Of a stretch of 64,000 nucleotides of DNA, positions 44,057 through 52,875 are shown in pieces. The stretch comes from Akkermansiaceae bacterium UBA2381 (GTDB taxonomy: Bacteria > Verrucomicrobiota > Verrucomicrobiia > Verrucomicrobiales > DEV007). Position numbers and translations under genes: made by a program. Under the pieces are notes generated by a model. It saw only the letters and a list, made by a program, of their open reading frames with translations, was not told the DNA's origin and searched no databases. The stretch is taken from NCBI GenBank assembly GCA_002344215.1, contig DDSV01000002.1, positions 28,253 to 92,252 on the forward strand. Reading direction: 5' to 3'. Each line of letters begins with the position of its first letter. Position 1 is the stretch's first letter.

Positions 44057-44092
44057 AGCGAAGTAGCCGGGAGCTGGAATTCAGAAGCTGGA

Positions 44093-44866
44093 ATGGGAAA
44101 CGAAATTCATGCCACCGCGATTGTCGATCCGGGCGCAGAGCTTGGAGATGGAATCGTCGTGGGCCCCTACTGTGTGATCGGTGCCGGGGTCAAGCTCGGG
44201 GACGGGTGCCGTTTGCAAAATCATGTGACGCTCGCGGGACCCAGTGATATCGGACCGGAGAACGATTTTTTCCCCTACGCTTCCGTCGGGCAGCGCTCAC
44301 AGGATTTGAAGTACGCCGGCGAACCGACCTTTCTGAAAATCGGCGAGGGCAATACCTTCCGGGAGTTCTGCACCGTGAACCGGGGAACCGCGCCGGAGTC
44401 CTACACCATCATCGGCAGCCACGGCAACTTTCTTGCCTATACCCATATCGCGCACGACTGCGTTGTGGGTGATCATGTCATCTTCTCAAACAACGGGACT
44501 CTTGCGGGGCATGTCACGGTGGGCGACCACGTGATCGTCGGCGGGCTCACCGCCATCCACCAGTTCTGCCGCATCGGGGCGCATGCCATGACCGGGGGAT
44601 GTTCCAAGATCGTTCAGGACATCCCGCCCTACATGATTGCCGACGGCAATCCTGGAAAAGTGCGCGCGATCAATTCAGTCGGCCTGAGCCGTCGCGGATT
44701 TTCGGAAGATTCGATTGCTGCGATCAAAAAAGCTCATCGCGTTCTCTACCGTGAGCAGCGCAACTACCGCGAGTCCCTCGAAATTCTCCGGACCTGGCCC
44801 GATCGTGGACCGGAGATCGATCTTCTCATCGACTTTGTGGCGGGTTCCGAGCGCGGGATCAGTTAG
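44093..44866 (+). CDS. lpxA: UDP-N-acetylglucosamine acyltransferase
   Basis: First enzyme of lipid A synthesis: moves a hydroxyacyl chain from ACP to the 3-OH of UDP-GlcNAc. The 257 residues match LpxA in length and design: a left-handed beta-helix from residue 4 (IHATAIVDPGAELGDGIVVG) to about 185, with NHVTLAGPSDIGPENDFFPY, the YTHIAHDCVVGDHVIFSNN segment with the catalytic His, GGLTAIHQFCRIGAHAMTGG, and a C-terminal helical domain with GLSRRGFSEDSI. Lies 36 bases after lpxC/fabZ in the usual lpxC-fabZ-lpxA order. The downstream mutM gene starts 48 bases later. Confidence 0.96.
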   Translation: MGNEIHATAIVDPGAELGDGIVVGPYCVIGAGVKLGDGCRLQNHVTLAGPSDIGPENDFFPYASVGQRSQDLKYAGEPTFLKIGEGNTFREFCTVNRGTAPESYTIIGSHGNFLAYTHIAHDCVVGDHVIFSNNGTLAGHVTVGDHVIVGGLTAIHQFCRIGAHAMTGGCSKIVQDIPPYMIADGNPGKVRAINSVGLSRRGFSEDSIAAIKKAHRVLYREQRNYRESLEILRTWPDRGPEIDLLIDFVAGSERGIS

Positions 44867-44913
44867 TGCCAATTGTTGACGTTCAAAATCGTCCGGCTTT
44901 CGTAACCCGACCG

Positions 44914-45723
44914 ATGCCCGAACTCGCCGAAGTCGACTATTTCCGCAAACAGTGGAACCCCGGTCTGGGTACCTCGATTCGCCGTGTCCAGACTCATCCG
45001 GCAGCCCGGATTTTTCGCGACTCTCCTGCGGTTGCGATCGAGCGAGGTCTCGCCGGACGTTGCTTTCTCGGCAGCGCTGCCCATGGCAAGCAGATGCTCT
45101 TTGAGTTCTCCGGCGGAGCCTGGCTCGGACTGCATCTCGGAATGTCGGGCGAACTGCGCACCGCCCCGTGCGATCACGTGCCGGCCAAACATGACCACCT
45201 TGTTTTCGTTCTCGACTCACTCTCTCTTGTCTTCAGCGACTACCGCATGTTTGGAAGAGTCAGCCTCGATATCACGGAGGATGGACTTGCGCCCTCCTGG
45301 TGGCGCGAACTGCCCCCCCAGCCGGCAGACGCGGGATTTACCAAAACCCGGGTGAGAGATTTTATGCGCCGCTTTCCGAAAACGCCTCTGAAGACTCTGC
45401 TCCTCGACCAGCGCGGCTTTCCCGGGATCGGCAACTGGATGGCTGACGAGATCTGCTGGCAGTTGCGTATTCCACCGCAGACGCCATCAGGAACACTCGA
45501 CGACCTGAGTCTCGAGGCGGTCTGGAAAATGACCCGCCGGGTTTCGCGCGAGGCACTTCGTGTGATCGGAACGGATTGGGGTGAGTTACCTGATTCCTGG
45601 CTGATGAATCACCGCTGGCGCGACGGCGGGATTTGTCCGCGGCGTGGCTGTAAGAGCGAACTGGTGAGGGACGATTTGCGGGGAAGAACGACCTGCTGGT
45701 GTCCATCCTGTCAGGGTGGATGA
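44914..45723 (+). CDS. mutM: Formamidopyrimidine-DNA glycosylase family protein
   Basis: A DNA repair glycosylase/AP lyase of the Fpg/Nei family, 269 residues. The start is fixed at ATG 44914 because the catalytic residue must be the proline exposed after Met removal (MPELAEVDYF with Pro2 and Glu3). The Lys of AAHGKQMLFEF corresponds to the conserved beta-hairpin Lys; SDYRMFGRV and LLDQRGFPGIGNWMADEICW are the helix-two-turn-helix region. A C-terminal zinc finger is present: CPRRGC, then 14 residues later CWCPSC. It could be Fpg (8-oxoguanine) or a Nei-type variant; the short zinc-finger end and an insertion-free middle do not settle this. Its stop overlaps a small frame at 45720. Confidence 0.88.
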   Translation: MPELAEVDYFRKQWNPGLGTSIRRVQTHPAARIFRDSPAVAIERGLAGRCFLGSAAHGKQMLFEFSGGAWLGLHLGMSGELRTAPCDHVPAKHDHLVFVLDSLSLVFSDYRMFGRVSLDITEDGLAPSWWRELPPQPADAGFTKTRVRDFMRRFPKTPLKTLLLDQRGFPGIGNWMADEICWQLRIPPQTPSGTLDDLSLEAVWKMTRRVSREALRVIGTDWGELPDSWLMNHRWRDGGICPRRGCKSELVRDDLRGRTTCWCPSCQGG

Positions 45724-45833
45724 ACATCGTATCCGCGTTCGGGTCGAACGCGGCAGCCATACTCGCGACTGCACTGTCGGTGAGATCTTCGCAGGAACAG
45801 GCAGCATTGACACCGAACGAGCAACTTGCCTAA
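45720..45833 (+). CDS. Tiny frame coupled to mutM stop (37 residues)
   Basis: The ATG at 45720 overlaps the mutM stop as ATGA, and the frame ends in TAA at 45831-45833, nine bases before the DUF2007 gene. The product starts MNIVSAFGSNAAAILATALS and is hydrophobic early, polar late. It might be a real leader or small protein, a collapsed gene, or chance. No family known. Confidence 0.22.
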   Translation: MNIVSAFGSNAAAILATALSVRSSQEQAALTPNEQLA

Positions 45834-45841
45834 AGTGGAAG

Positions 45842-46258
45842 ATGATAGTGATCGAAAGATTCTACTCGCTTGGCGAAGCCGAAAGCGCTCGACTTGAGCT
45901 CGGTTTCCACGATATCGATTCATTCATCGAGCATGAGAACACCGCCACGCTGACACCCTTTCTGATGAGCGGGCGAAAGAGCGGGATAGAACTCAAGGTA
46001 TCGGAGGAGAACGCGGAAGAGGCCGCGAGGATACTCGGTGAATGGCAGGCTCGCCACGTGGCAGCAGCGGGTAATCCCCCGTTTGCTTCCTATGCACTCC
46101 CCGCCGTCATTGGTGCCGGGTTGGGATTACTTTTTATCAAACCTCTTTTGGTGGGTTTGATAGTCGGGGCCTTTATTGCCTCGGTCGGCATCACGATCTT
46201 CAATCACGGGATTAGCAGAGGGTATGATGCCGCCCGCTCCGAAAGGGAAGACTCGTGA
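45842..46258 (+). CDS. DUF2007-type protein with two membrane helices
   Basis: A 138-residue protein. The frame is open from 45716, but ATG 45842 gives the DUF2007 start MIVIERFYSLGEAESARLEL, followed by FHDIDSFIEHENTATLTPFL and GIELKVSEENAEEAARILGE. DUF2007 proteins are small putative signalling domains. Residues about 80-125 form one or two membrane helices (LPAVIGAGLGLLFIKPLLVG, then LIVGAFIASVGITIF). The C-terminus is charged. Role unknown. It is the last gene of the plus-strand lpxC-lpxA-mutM block and converges on the next gene with a 24-base gap. Confidence 0.8.
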   Translation: MIVIERFYSLGEAESARLELGFHDIDSFIEHENTATLTPFLMSGRKSGIELKVSEENAEEAARILGEWQARHVAAAGNPPFASYALPAVIGAGLGLLFIKPLLVGLIVGAFIASVGITIFNHGISRGYDAARSEREDS

Positions 46259-46282
46259 GCCGGTGGCCCGAATGCGGAGGCT

Positions 46283-49200
46283 TCATTTCAGCGTTCCGAG
46301 AAAAGCTTTGATATCCTCTAGCTCCTGTGGCTTCAAAATCAATGCCATCGGAGGCATGGGTGACACCGGTGTGGCGGTGTAGGTTTCCGCGAGGACCGCA
46401 TTTGGTTCAAGGAGGCTCTGGGTAATATAGGCGGCGTCCTTGCGCGAGGCGATTCCGTCGAGGGCCGGGCCCACCGGGCTGCCTTTGCCGCCGAGCATGT
46501 GGCAGTTCATGCAGCCGGCCACGGGATGTTTCCAGAAGATCTCCTCGCCGCGCTTCGGATCGCCGGTGGTGAGTTCTTCCTTCTTTTCGGCTGGAATCAG
46601 TTCGCAAAGGCTGACATCGTCGAAGTAACCGTCGCCCCACGCGACGTGGAGCAGGTTGATGCTCGCCTTGGATTTTTCCTTGCTGTTGAAGGTCGTCTCC
46701 ACCTTGATCCATCCGGACTGTCTCGTCACCTTCTCGGTTTCAGCGCGACCGATATGATCGTTCAGGCTGACCTTGCTCGGATTCTTGAGGCCGTGGGCTT
46801 TCACCCAGGCGCTCATTTTGTATTCGGTATTCGGCTTAAGTTCGACATCGGCAAAGAAGCTCGTGTCGGCGGGCGCGCCGGTAATACAGCGGAAGGCGTT
46901 TTTGCCGCTCTTGACCATGTCCTTGCCGCTCACGATCGCCCACTCGGCTCCTTCGTTGCCCTGCTTTTTGGGTTCACCTCCGTAGTCGCGCCGTCTCCAT
47001 CCGACGGGGAATCCATCGGGTCCGACCTCCTCCATTCCGGGATTTGGAAGAAGGTTCGGCCCTTCGGTGTAGAGCGCTGCATCGTGGGTCGTCGAGAGCA
47101 GTTTGATCGCCTCGGTGAGCCATTCGTCCTTGCGTGTCACTTCGTCCATCGCAAGCTGCTTCACAAGAGTCTGGATCTCGGGAGTCGTGGGGAATTCCGC
47201 GAGTTTGACGAAGGCGGCGAGACGGGTGTTGAAATCGGGATCGGTGACAACGCCCGAACTGAAGAAGAGTTTTGCGGCGACCTCGTCGGACCCGAGCGTG
47301 CGGATCGCATTGCGGCGAAGCTTCGCATCCTTTGCGAGCAGCGCGGCCCGGTGGGTGGGCTCGTCGAGCGAGCCGAGCCCGTGCAGGGTCCAAAGCGCGT
47401 GGATGGCGGCGATCCTGCCGTCGTTCGCGGTGACGAGTTTCACGAGCTCGGGTGCCGCGTCGGATTTTTTCCCTTCGACGAGAAGCCGCTGCGCGGTGAG
47501 ACGCCAGTGCTGGGTGCCCGATCCTAACGTTGCCACCAAAGTGGAGGTATCGGAACCGGCAAGGCTCTTCACCTTTGGCTCGGTCGCCTTGTCCCAGACG
47601 ACCCGGTAGATGCGGCCCCGCGAATGGTCGCGCAGGGGGTTTTCGTGAGCGCCACCGACTCCGGTCTTGGCGTCATAGCCGCCGCGATCGACATTGGGCG
47701 TGGGATTATGCTGGATGATGAAATTCTGCCAATCGGCGATCCAGACCGCCCCATCAGGACCCACCTCGGCGTAGACGGGTGAGGTCCACTCGTCCGTGCT
47801 CGCAAGCACGTTCATCGCATCGTGGGCGGTGTAGCCGGCCCCGTCAGGACGGACATCCATCAAGGAGACCAGTTTCATCGTCGGCTCCGTGACCATGGCC
47901 ATGCCCTGGAGTCGCCCTGGAAGATTGTCGGAGTAGATAAAGGCCGATCCTGCGGCGGCGGTGTATCCTCCCATCACATCGACCTGGCGATAGTTCGGGG
48001 TGATGGCGTGGGCGAGATCAACGCGATTTATTTTTTTCGCTGTCTGCACCCGCATACCCTCAGGTACGACCGTCCGGGGGATGCCACCGAAGAAAATTGG
48101 AGCTCCGTTGGCGGTGCCACCAAAGTTGTCGCCGGCTTCGTTCTGGCTCTGCGCCCAGGTGTTGTTCGTGAATTGATGGAGGAATTCAATCGCCGAACCG
48201 TCGGGCTTGAAGCGGTAGGTTCCCATCTTGAACTCGTGTGGTTTTCCACCGACCTCGCCGGCGAAGCCCGAGTAGCCGACCGAGCCGTGGAGCCAGTTGT
48301 CGTAACCATAGTGGAGGTTGCTGGCCTGGGCGTGGGTGTCGCCGATGCCCCAGCCTGTCATGATTTCCTCCTTCACATCCGCGACATCGTCGCCGTTGGT
48401 GTCCTTCAGGAAGAGAAAGCGCGGCGGCTGCGAGACGATAAGGCCACCGTTACTGAAGACGAGACCAGTGGGGATGTTGAGCCCCCCGGCAAAGATCGTG
48501 AACTTGTCGGCCTTGCCGTCGCCGTCGGTATCCTCGCAAATGCGGATGCGGTCGCCACCGACACCGTTTTCGGCGACGGCGTGCGGGTAGTCGGAGGTTT
48601 CGGCGAGCCAGCAGCGCCCGCGCTCGTCCCAGGCCATCGCGATGGGTTTGCCAATGTCGGGATCGCTCGCGAAGAGCTCGAGTTTCAGATCGGCCGGCAC
48701 CTGGGTGCGCTCCATCGCGCCTTTCGGCGAAAAGGGCTTCTGGAAGGTGAGGGGTTCGGGGCGTTTCTCGTAGTTGGCGACGTTCGGATCCTTGACGCGT
48801 TCTTCGGATTCTCGTTGTGTCAGGAAAGACTCGTAGGTAGCGCGGCGCCCGTCGCCGATGCTCCAGAGGATGCCTCGCTTCAGCAACTGGTGGAATTCAG
48901 GCAGGCTCCAGACGCGCTCATCATGACCCGAGGCGGTGTAAAAAACGCGGCCCTTCCCCTGTGTGCGGATCCAGGTCCAGGGTTCGGGCTCGGTGATGTT
49001 GTCATCCTTCGCCACCTCGCGCACCTGGAGGACGGTGCGGTCCTGCGGGTTGTGGTTTTTGTGCACGTAGGTCTCGTCCCACGCCTCGAAACCGGGCACA
49101 TCCTTGATCGCCTCGTGGTCGGGCGCGATCGTTTTCGGACGGAAGACCGCGGTCTTGTGATGGGCGAAACGTCCGCCGACGACCTGATCGAATTCGGGGA

Positions 49201-49564
49201 TGTTCTGGAAACACCAGCTCGCGCAGTGGACGGGGATGAACCCGCGTCCGTCTTCGATAAAGGCCTTCAGGTTTTCCCAGTGGGCAGGGTCGATCTTGTC
49301 GTGGTTCGCGTAGAGAAGGACGGCGTCGTAGTTCGCGAGGAACTCCTTGTCGCCGAAGGCGGCTGCGGGAGTGGTGACGTAGTCGAACCAGATCCCATCG
49401 CGGCCGAGGGCCTCCATCAGCATGGGTGCGTAGACGCCGGAGGGATGATGATCGGCTTCGTGTCCGACGAAGAGGACGCGGACCGGGCCGGAACGGTCAT
49501 CAGCGGCGACAGCCGGGATTACTGCCAGTGAGAGAAGAAAGGCAACCAAAGAGCGGAGTTTCAT
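46283..49564 (-). CDS. ThuA - dehydrogenase propeller - carbohydrate-binding - CxxCH haem fusion
   Basis: A 1093-residue exported protein (signal peptide LVAFLLSLAVIPAVAA). Order: ThuA-like glutamine-amidotransferase-fold domain, residues about 25-260 (VRVLFVGHEADHHPSGVYAP, FIPVHCASWCFQNI); PVC membrane-bound dehydrogenase propeller, about 290-680 (LELFASDPDIGKPIAMAWDE, GGLNIPTGLVFSNGG); HEAT-like helices about 700-840; a beta-sandwich resembling a CBM4/9 carbohydrate-binding module about 850-990 (LLPNPGMEEVGPDGFPVGWR); and a haem domain with Cys1018-MN-Cys1021-His1022 and SPVGPALDGIASRKD. Probably a periplasmic carbohydrate oxidoreductase; the ThuA part may bind a sugar derivative. This architecture is known from PVC genomes but not biochemically. 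Confidence 0.92.
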   Translation of the reverse strand: MKLRSLVAFLLSLAVIPAVAADDRSGPVRVLFVGHEADHHPSGVYAPMLMEALGRDGIWFDYVTTPAAAFGDKEFLANYDAVLLYANHDKIDPAHWENLKAFIEDGRGFIPVHCASWCFQNIPEFDQVVGGRFAHHKTAVFRPKTIAPDHEAIKDVPGFEAWDETYVHKNHNPQDRTVLQVREVAKDDNITEPEPWTWIRTQGKGRVFYTASGHDERVWSLPEFHQLLKRGILWSIGDGRRATYESFLTQRESEERVKDPNVANYEKRPEPLTFQKPFSPKGAMERTQVPADLKLELFASDPDIGKPIAMAWDERGRCWLAETSDYPHAVAENGVGGDRIRICEDTDGDGKADKFTIFAGGLNIPTGLVFSNGGLIVSQPPRFLFLKDTNGDDVADVKEEIMTGWGIGDTHAQASNLHYGYDNWLHGSVGYSGFAGEVGGKPHEFKMGTYRFKPDGSAIEFLHQFTNNTWAQSQNEAGDNFGGTANGAPIFFGGIPRTVVPEGMRVQTAKKINRVDLAHAITPNYRQVDVMGGYTAAAGSAFIYSDNLPGRLQGMAMVTEPTMKLVSLMDVRPDGAGYTAHDAMNVLASTDEWTSPVYAEVGPDGAVWIADWQNFIIQHNPTPNVDRGGYDAKTGVGGAHENPLRDHSRGRIYRVVWDKATEPKVKSLAGSDTSTLVATLGSGTQHWRLTAQRLLVEGKKSDAAPELVKLVTANDGRIAAIHALWTLHGLGSLDEPTHRAALLAKDAKLRRNAIRTLGSDEVAAKLFFSSGVVTDPDFNTRLAAFVKLAEFPTTPEIQTLVKQLAMDEVTRKDEWLTEAIKLLSTTHDAALYTEGPNLLPNPGMEEVGPDGFPVGWRRRDYGGEPKKQGNEGAEWAIVSGKDMVKSGKNAFRCITGAPADTSFFADVELKPNTEYKMSAWVKAHGLKNPSKVSLNDHIGRAETEKVTRQSGWIKVETTFNSKEKSKASINLLHVAWGDGYFDDVSLCELIPAEKKEELTTGDPKRGEEIFWKHPVAGCMNCHMLGGKGSPVGPALDGIASRKDAAYITQSLLEPNAVLAETYTATPVSPMPPMALILKPQELEDIKAFLGTLK

Positions 49565-49669
49565 GAGAGAGGGGTTTCCAGGAACGAAGCGACACTACCT
49601 TTTGACGTGGAGGACTGTATTGAACATTCCCGCCGCATTCTATGATGAATCGGCCATGGGCATAAATGA

Positions 49670-49707
49670 AAAGAGCGGAACCTGAACCGGTTCCGCTCTT
49701 TCCGTGA
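49670..49707 (-). terminator. Intrinsic terminator after the Gfo/Idh/MocA gene
   Basis: A 13-base perfect stem (49670-49682 with 49689-49701, AAAGAGCGGAACC and its complement) around a six-base loop. Read on the minus strand it lies 27 bases after the stop of the oxidoreductase gene and is followed by TTTTCATTTAT. It should separate that gene from the ThuA-haem gene downstream on the same strand. Confidence 0.82.
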
Positions 49708-49727
49708 TTGATAGGACGCTTCGCAGA

Positions 49728-51107
49728 TTACGCCAGGCTCGGCGGCGCAAAACCTTCGCGGTAGGTTCTGGAGAGAAGGGTCTTGTTTGCCTCCTCGTGG
49801 TTGGTGAACCGGTAGTTTGCCGCGTCCCAGTGCAGCTCCTGCCCGGGGAAGCGGGTCGCCTTGGTCGCGAGCAGAGCGGGTTCGGTGATGCGGGATCCGA
49901 TGTCGAACTGCGTCCAGAGCGGCTTCTCGTTGCCCAGACAGCAATCGGCCCAGTCTTTCCAGTGTTGCCGCTCTCCGACCTCGGGAAGAGGCTCGTTTTC
50001 GACGAGTTTTCCTTTGCGGTAGATTTCCATTTCTCCACCGGGCTGCAGCAAAAGTGCACCCTCTTCGCAGATGACCATGGTGCAGGTTCCCGTGATCTTC
50101 GAGACCGGTAGTCCCAGTGCGGCGAAGGAGGGTCGGATGTTGCTGTCGGTGTAGTGAACGACAAACTTCTCCCGCGCAAAACGATCGCCTCCACCCTGGT
50201 AGGTGAGGATGGAATGGTTGTAACCGGAATGGCAGGCATCGGAGGGTTTCATCGTGTCGGTCTGCACGGTCTGCGGTGCCGGAAGGTCGTAGGCGAAATA
50301 AAGCAGATCGATAAGATGACAGCCCCAGTCGGCCAGCATGCCGCCGCCCGTCTGCCAATAGGAGCGCCAGCGCCGCGGATGAAGGTCTTCGCTGTAGGGC
50401 ATTGCCTCGGTAAGGGGCCCATTCCAGAGATCCCAGTTCATTGTGGCGGGGATCGGTGTGGCGGGGGTGACGGGGCTCCACGGATCGACAAAATACATTC
50501 CCCGGCTCATTCCTCCGGTCCAGATGTGTGCTTCGACGGGGCGACCCAGGCGGTTCGATTTAAGGAGTTCGACGGCCTGCATGCGACCGGCGAGGCAGGC
50601 GCGCTGATTGCCCATCTGGGTGAAAAGTCCGGGGCTCGCCTTGAGGGCCTCGCGGATGACGCGCAATTCGTCGAGCTGTTGCACAAGGGGCTTCTGTCCG
50701 TAGACGTGTTTGCCGTGTTTCAGGGCGGTCACCATCATGGGGCAATGGTGGAAGTCGGGGGTGTCGACGATGACAGCATCAAACTGGTCGACCCGGTTCG
50801 CGAAGGCTTCGCGGTAGTCGGCGACGCGCCAGGCGTCTTTGAGATTCTCGACTTTCGCGAAAGCGGTTTCATCGACATCGCAGAATCCGGCGAACTCAAC
50901 CATGGGGTGGCCATCGAGCCCCTTGCGCTGCATGTTACCGATACCGTTCACTCCGATCTGGAAGATGCGGAGTTTGCTGTTTTTGTTGGTCGCCGCACGC
51001 AGGATGGCCGAGTTGGAAACAATCGCAGCAGCTCCGAAGGCAGCGCCGGAACGGAGGAAGTGACGACGGGACGAGGTGGGCACGGTGGTAGGGGTCTTGG
51101 TGTTCAT
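49728..51107 (-). CDS. Secreted Gfo/Idh/MocA family oxidoreductase
   Basis: A 459-residue NAD(P)-dependent oxidoreductase with a twin-arginine signal (SSRRHFLRSGAAFGAAAIVS), so it is exported folded with cofactor. The Rossmann fold begins LRIFQIGVNGIGNMQRKGLD with FAGFCDVDE; the catalytic-type EKP motif of the family reads GQKPLVQQLDELR. The C-terminal domain includes HIWTGGMSRGMYFVDPWSPV, SYWQTGGGMLADWGCHLIDL and RFPGQELHWDAANYRFTN. Such Tat-exported Gfo/Idh/MocA proteins are abundant in Verrucomicrobia and Planctomycetes and probably modify sugars. A strong terminator follows it. Confidence 0.93.
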   Translation of the reverse strand: MNTKTPTTVPTSSRRHFLRSGAAFGAAAIVSNSAILRAATNKNSKLRIFQIGVNGIGNMQRKGLDGHPMVEFAGFCDVDETAFAKVENLKDAWRVADYREAFANRVDQFDAVIVDTPDFHHCPMMVTALKHGKHVYGQKPLVQQLDELRVIREALKASPGLFTQMGNQRACLAGRMQAVELLKSNRLGRPVEAHIWTGGMSRGMYFVDPWSPVTPATPIPATMNWDLWNGPLTEAMPYSEDLHPRRWRSYWQTGGGMLADWGCHLIDLLYFAYDLPAPQTVQTDTMKPSDACHSGYNHSILTYQGGGDRFAREKFVVHYTDSNIRPSFAALGLPVSKITGTCTMVICEEGALLLQPGGEMEIYRKGKLVENEPLPEVGERQHWKDWADCCLGNEKPLWTQFDIGSRITEPALLATKATRFPGQELHWDAANYRFTNHEEANKTLLSRTYREGFAPPSLA

Positions 51108-51221
51108 GAGAGGGAAGGTTAATCGGATTGAGCCCGCGATGGCGAGCTTCTTCAGGGAGCTTATTCGATTTTTAAGGCCGCCGCTCCGGCGTGATTGAGG
51201 AGAAACGGCGGGGAGGGCGCT

Positions 51222-51581
51222 CTACTTTTCCAATCCGCACTCAAGCACGAACCACTGGACGGGGAGGTCCTTGAGCGCCTCGCGCATTTTGTCGAGTTCA
51301 GTGGCGGAACCGTGGACCTCGAGCCGGACAAGCTCGGCGATTTTGAGAGCTTCACCTAGAAGGTCGCCCACATTGTCGAGGTGTCGCAGGGCACCCTCGC
51401 CGCCGACATAGGCTTCGCGGCAGAAGACGATCCCGTCGCAGACGGTAAAGTCGTAAAAGAGGACCGCCTCCTCGCTACGGGTCCGTTCGATGAAGGCGGG
51501 CATCCCGGCAATGAACTCGGCGAGCCTGCCTTCGTGCGGCTTGAAATAGGGATGGATGCTGACGGTGGTGTGGGGAGTCAT
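51222..51581 (-). CDS. Dimeric alpha-beta barrel (ABM-like) small protein
   Basis: 119 residues from ATG 51581 (MTPHTTVSIHPYFKPHEGRL); the open frame upstream to 51812 has no support. The pattern IHPYFKPHEGRLAEFIAGMP, then EEAVLFYDFTVCDGIVFCRE and LDNVGDLLGEAL is that of antibiotic-biosynthesis-monooxygenase-like ferredoxin-fold dimers, here with an extra second half (VRLEVHGSATELDKMREALK). Members are mostly of unknown activity; some degrade haem or quinones. No partner is adjacent. The gene is separated by 114 bases from the upstream start of the Gfo/Idh/MocA gene. Confidence 0.75.
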   Translation of the reverse strand: MTPHTTVSIHPYFKPHEGRLAEFIAGMPAFIERTRSEEAVLFYDFTVCDGIVFCREAYVGGEGALRHLDNVGDLLGEALKIAELVRLEVHGSATELDKMREALKDLPVQWFVLECGLEK

Positions 51582-51805
51582 GGAATGGGCATAGACTGTT
51601 TGTTGCTGAAAATCGAGTGGATTCTGACCGGCGGCAACCGATGCGGTTGCCCTGCAGGATATCTCTCGTGGAAACAGTCTCCAGGGCGGCCGCTCCGGCT
51701 GCCTCGTTAGGTTCCTGGATTCGGAGCATTTGAGCTTGGAAGTGCTGAACGGGCTCTCCAAATTCGTTGACCGGCGATCGTCCTTTTGGCACCCTAGACA
51801 CGAAT

Positions 51806-52789
51806 ATGCCATCCTTGATTAAACCGATGACGACCCTGCGACATTCCCTTTTTATCTTTCTTGTCGGCACCCTCATGACCGCCTCGCTAACCTCCCTGGC
51901 GCAGGAAAAAGCCACCGTCGAGGGCTCCTTCCTGGGTGATGGAAAAGAGGGTGGGATCAAGTTCCTTGTCGTGCAAAACCGCGAGCCCTTCAGCGACAAG
52001 GCCGCCATCCGTCTCGTCTTCACCGGGAAGGATCCATCGTCCTCGCAGAAACCCGACTTCGATGCCGGATTCAAGAAGCTGGGTAGTGCCCTCATTCTCA
52101 GTGTCTTCCGTGATGGCCAGATCTTCGGATGTGAGGTCGCCCACACCGCCCATGAAAAATCTCCCTTCTCCGCCCTCGGGGAGATTAAAACAGAGGATTT
52201 CAAAGTGACCGATACCACGGTCTCGGGCCGGATCACCACAGGAGGAGAACTCGATGCCTTCGGTCAGAAATGGAATGTCGATCTCACCTTTTCCGCTCCT
52301 CTTCCCGAGGGAGCCTTTGCCGAAGAAGAAGCCAAACCGATGACGAAGGAGGAACCGAAGGAGGATGCCCCGAAACCCGCCGGCCCGAAAATGTCGATTG
52401 GAAAGCTCCCCCTGCCGGCGACGGCCCTCGACGTCGAATACAAGGGTGTCGTCGGACATATCCATTTCCGCTCCGATGCCTCTGTCAGCGAAGTGGCCGG
52501 GGAGTTCTCTGCCAAGCTGAAGGAGCAGGGATGGAAGGACGGTGCCGGGAGTCTTTTGGGCAAAACCAACGCGATCCTCAAACGCGAACTCGACGGCGCG
52601 GAGCTGACCATCATGGTGCAGCCCGCCGGAACGGGATGCAACGTGAAGGTTTTCACCGAGGGGCTCGACTGGTCCGACGCTCCAAAACCCGGCGCGGCGA
52701 AACCGGCGGCAGGCGGAGCCGAAGAGGCGGCGGCAGAGGCCGAGAAGCTGCTGAAAGAGGCCTTGAAGCTAATCCCCGGTGGTCTCTGA
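51806..52789 (+). CDS. Secreted protein of unknown function
   Basis: 327 residues with a signal peptide (RHSLFIFLVGTLMTASLTSL, cleavage near AQ). Starts at ATG 51806 or ATG 51827. The first half of the mature chain looks beta-rich and repeats the idea of a conserved PVC domain (VEGSFLGDGKEGGIKFLVVQ). A Pro/Glu/Lys linker follows (residues about 180-205, EEAKPMTKEEPKEDAPKPAG). The second half (YKGVVGHIHFRSDASVSEVA, LKEQGWKDGAGSLLGKTNAI) resembles small periplasmic folds. The C-terminus is an Ala-rich, amphipathic helix (EEAAAEAEKLLKEALKLIPG). No function is known. It is divergent from the ABM-like gene. Confidence 0.75.
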   Translation: MPSLIKPMTTLRHSLFIFLVGTLMTASLTSLAQEKATVEGSFLGDGKEGGIKFLVVQNREPFSDKAAIRLVFTGKDPSSSQKPDFDAGFKKLGSALILSVFRDGQIFGCEVAHTAHEKSPFSALGEIKTEDFKVTDTTVSGRITTGGELDAFGQKWNVDLTFSAPLPEGAFAEEEAKPMTKEEPKEDAPKPAGPKMSIGKLPLPATALDVEYKGVVGHIHFRSDASVSEVAGEFSAKLKEQGWKDGAGSLLGKTNAILKRELDGAELTIMVQPAGTGCNVKVFTEGLDWSDAPKPGAAKPAAGGAEEAAAEAEKLLKEALKLIPGGL

Positions 52790-52875
52790 TGGAGACAAGG
52801 TGGATGCCTCTTGTCGAGGATTGATAAAGGCAGGCGGTCTTTAGACTAATGAAGATCTGGACAAATCGCCGGATC

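Noticed and set aside
47822..49531. A 569-codon plus-strand frame
   Set aside because: Antisense to the ThuA-haem fusion gene; no motif, signal or ribosome site.
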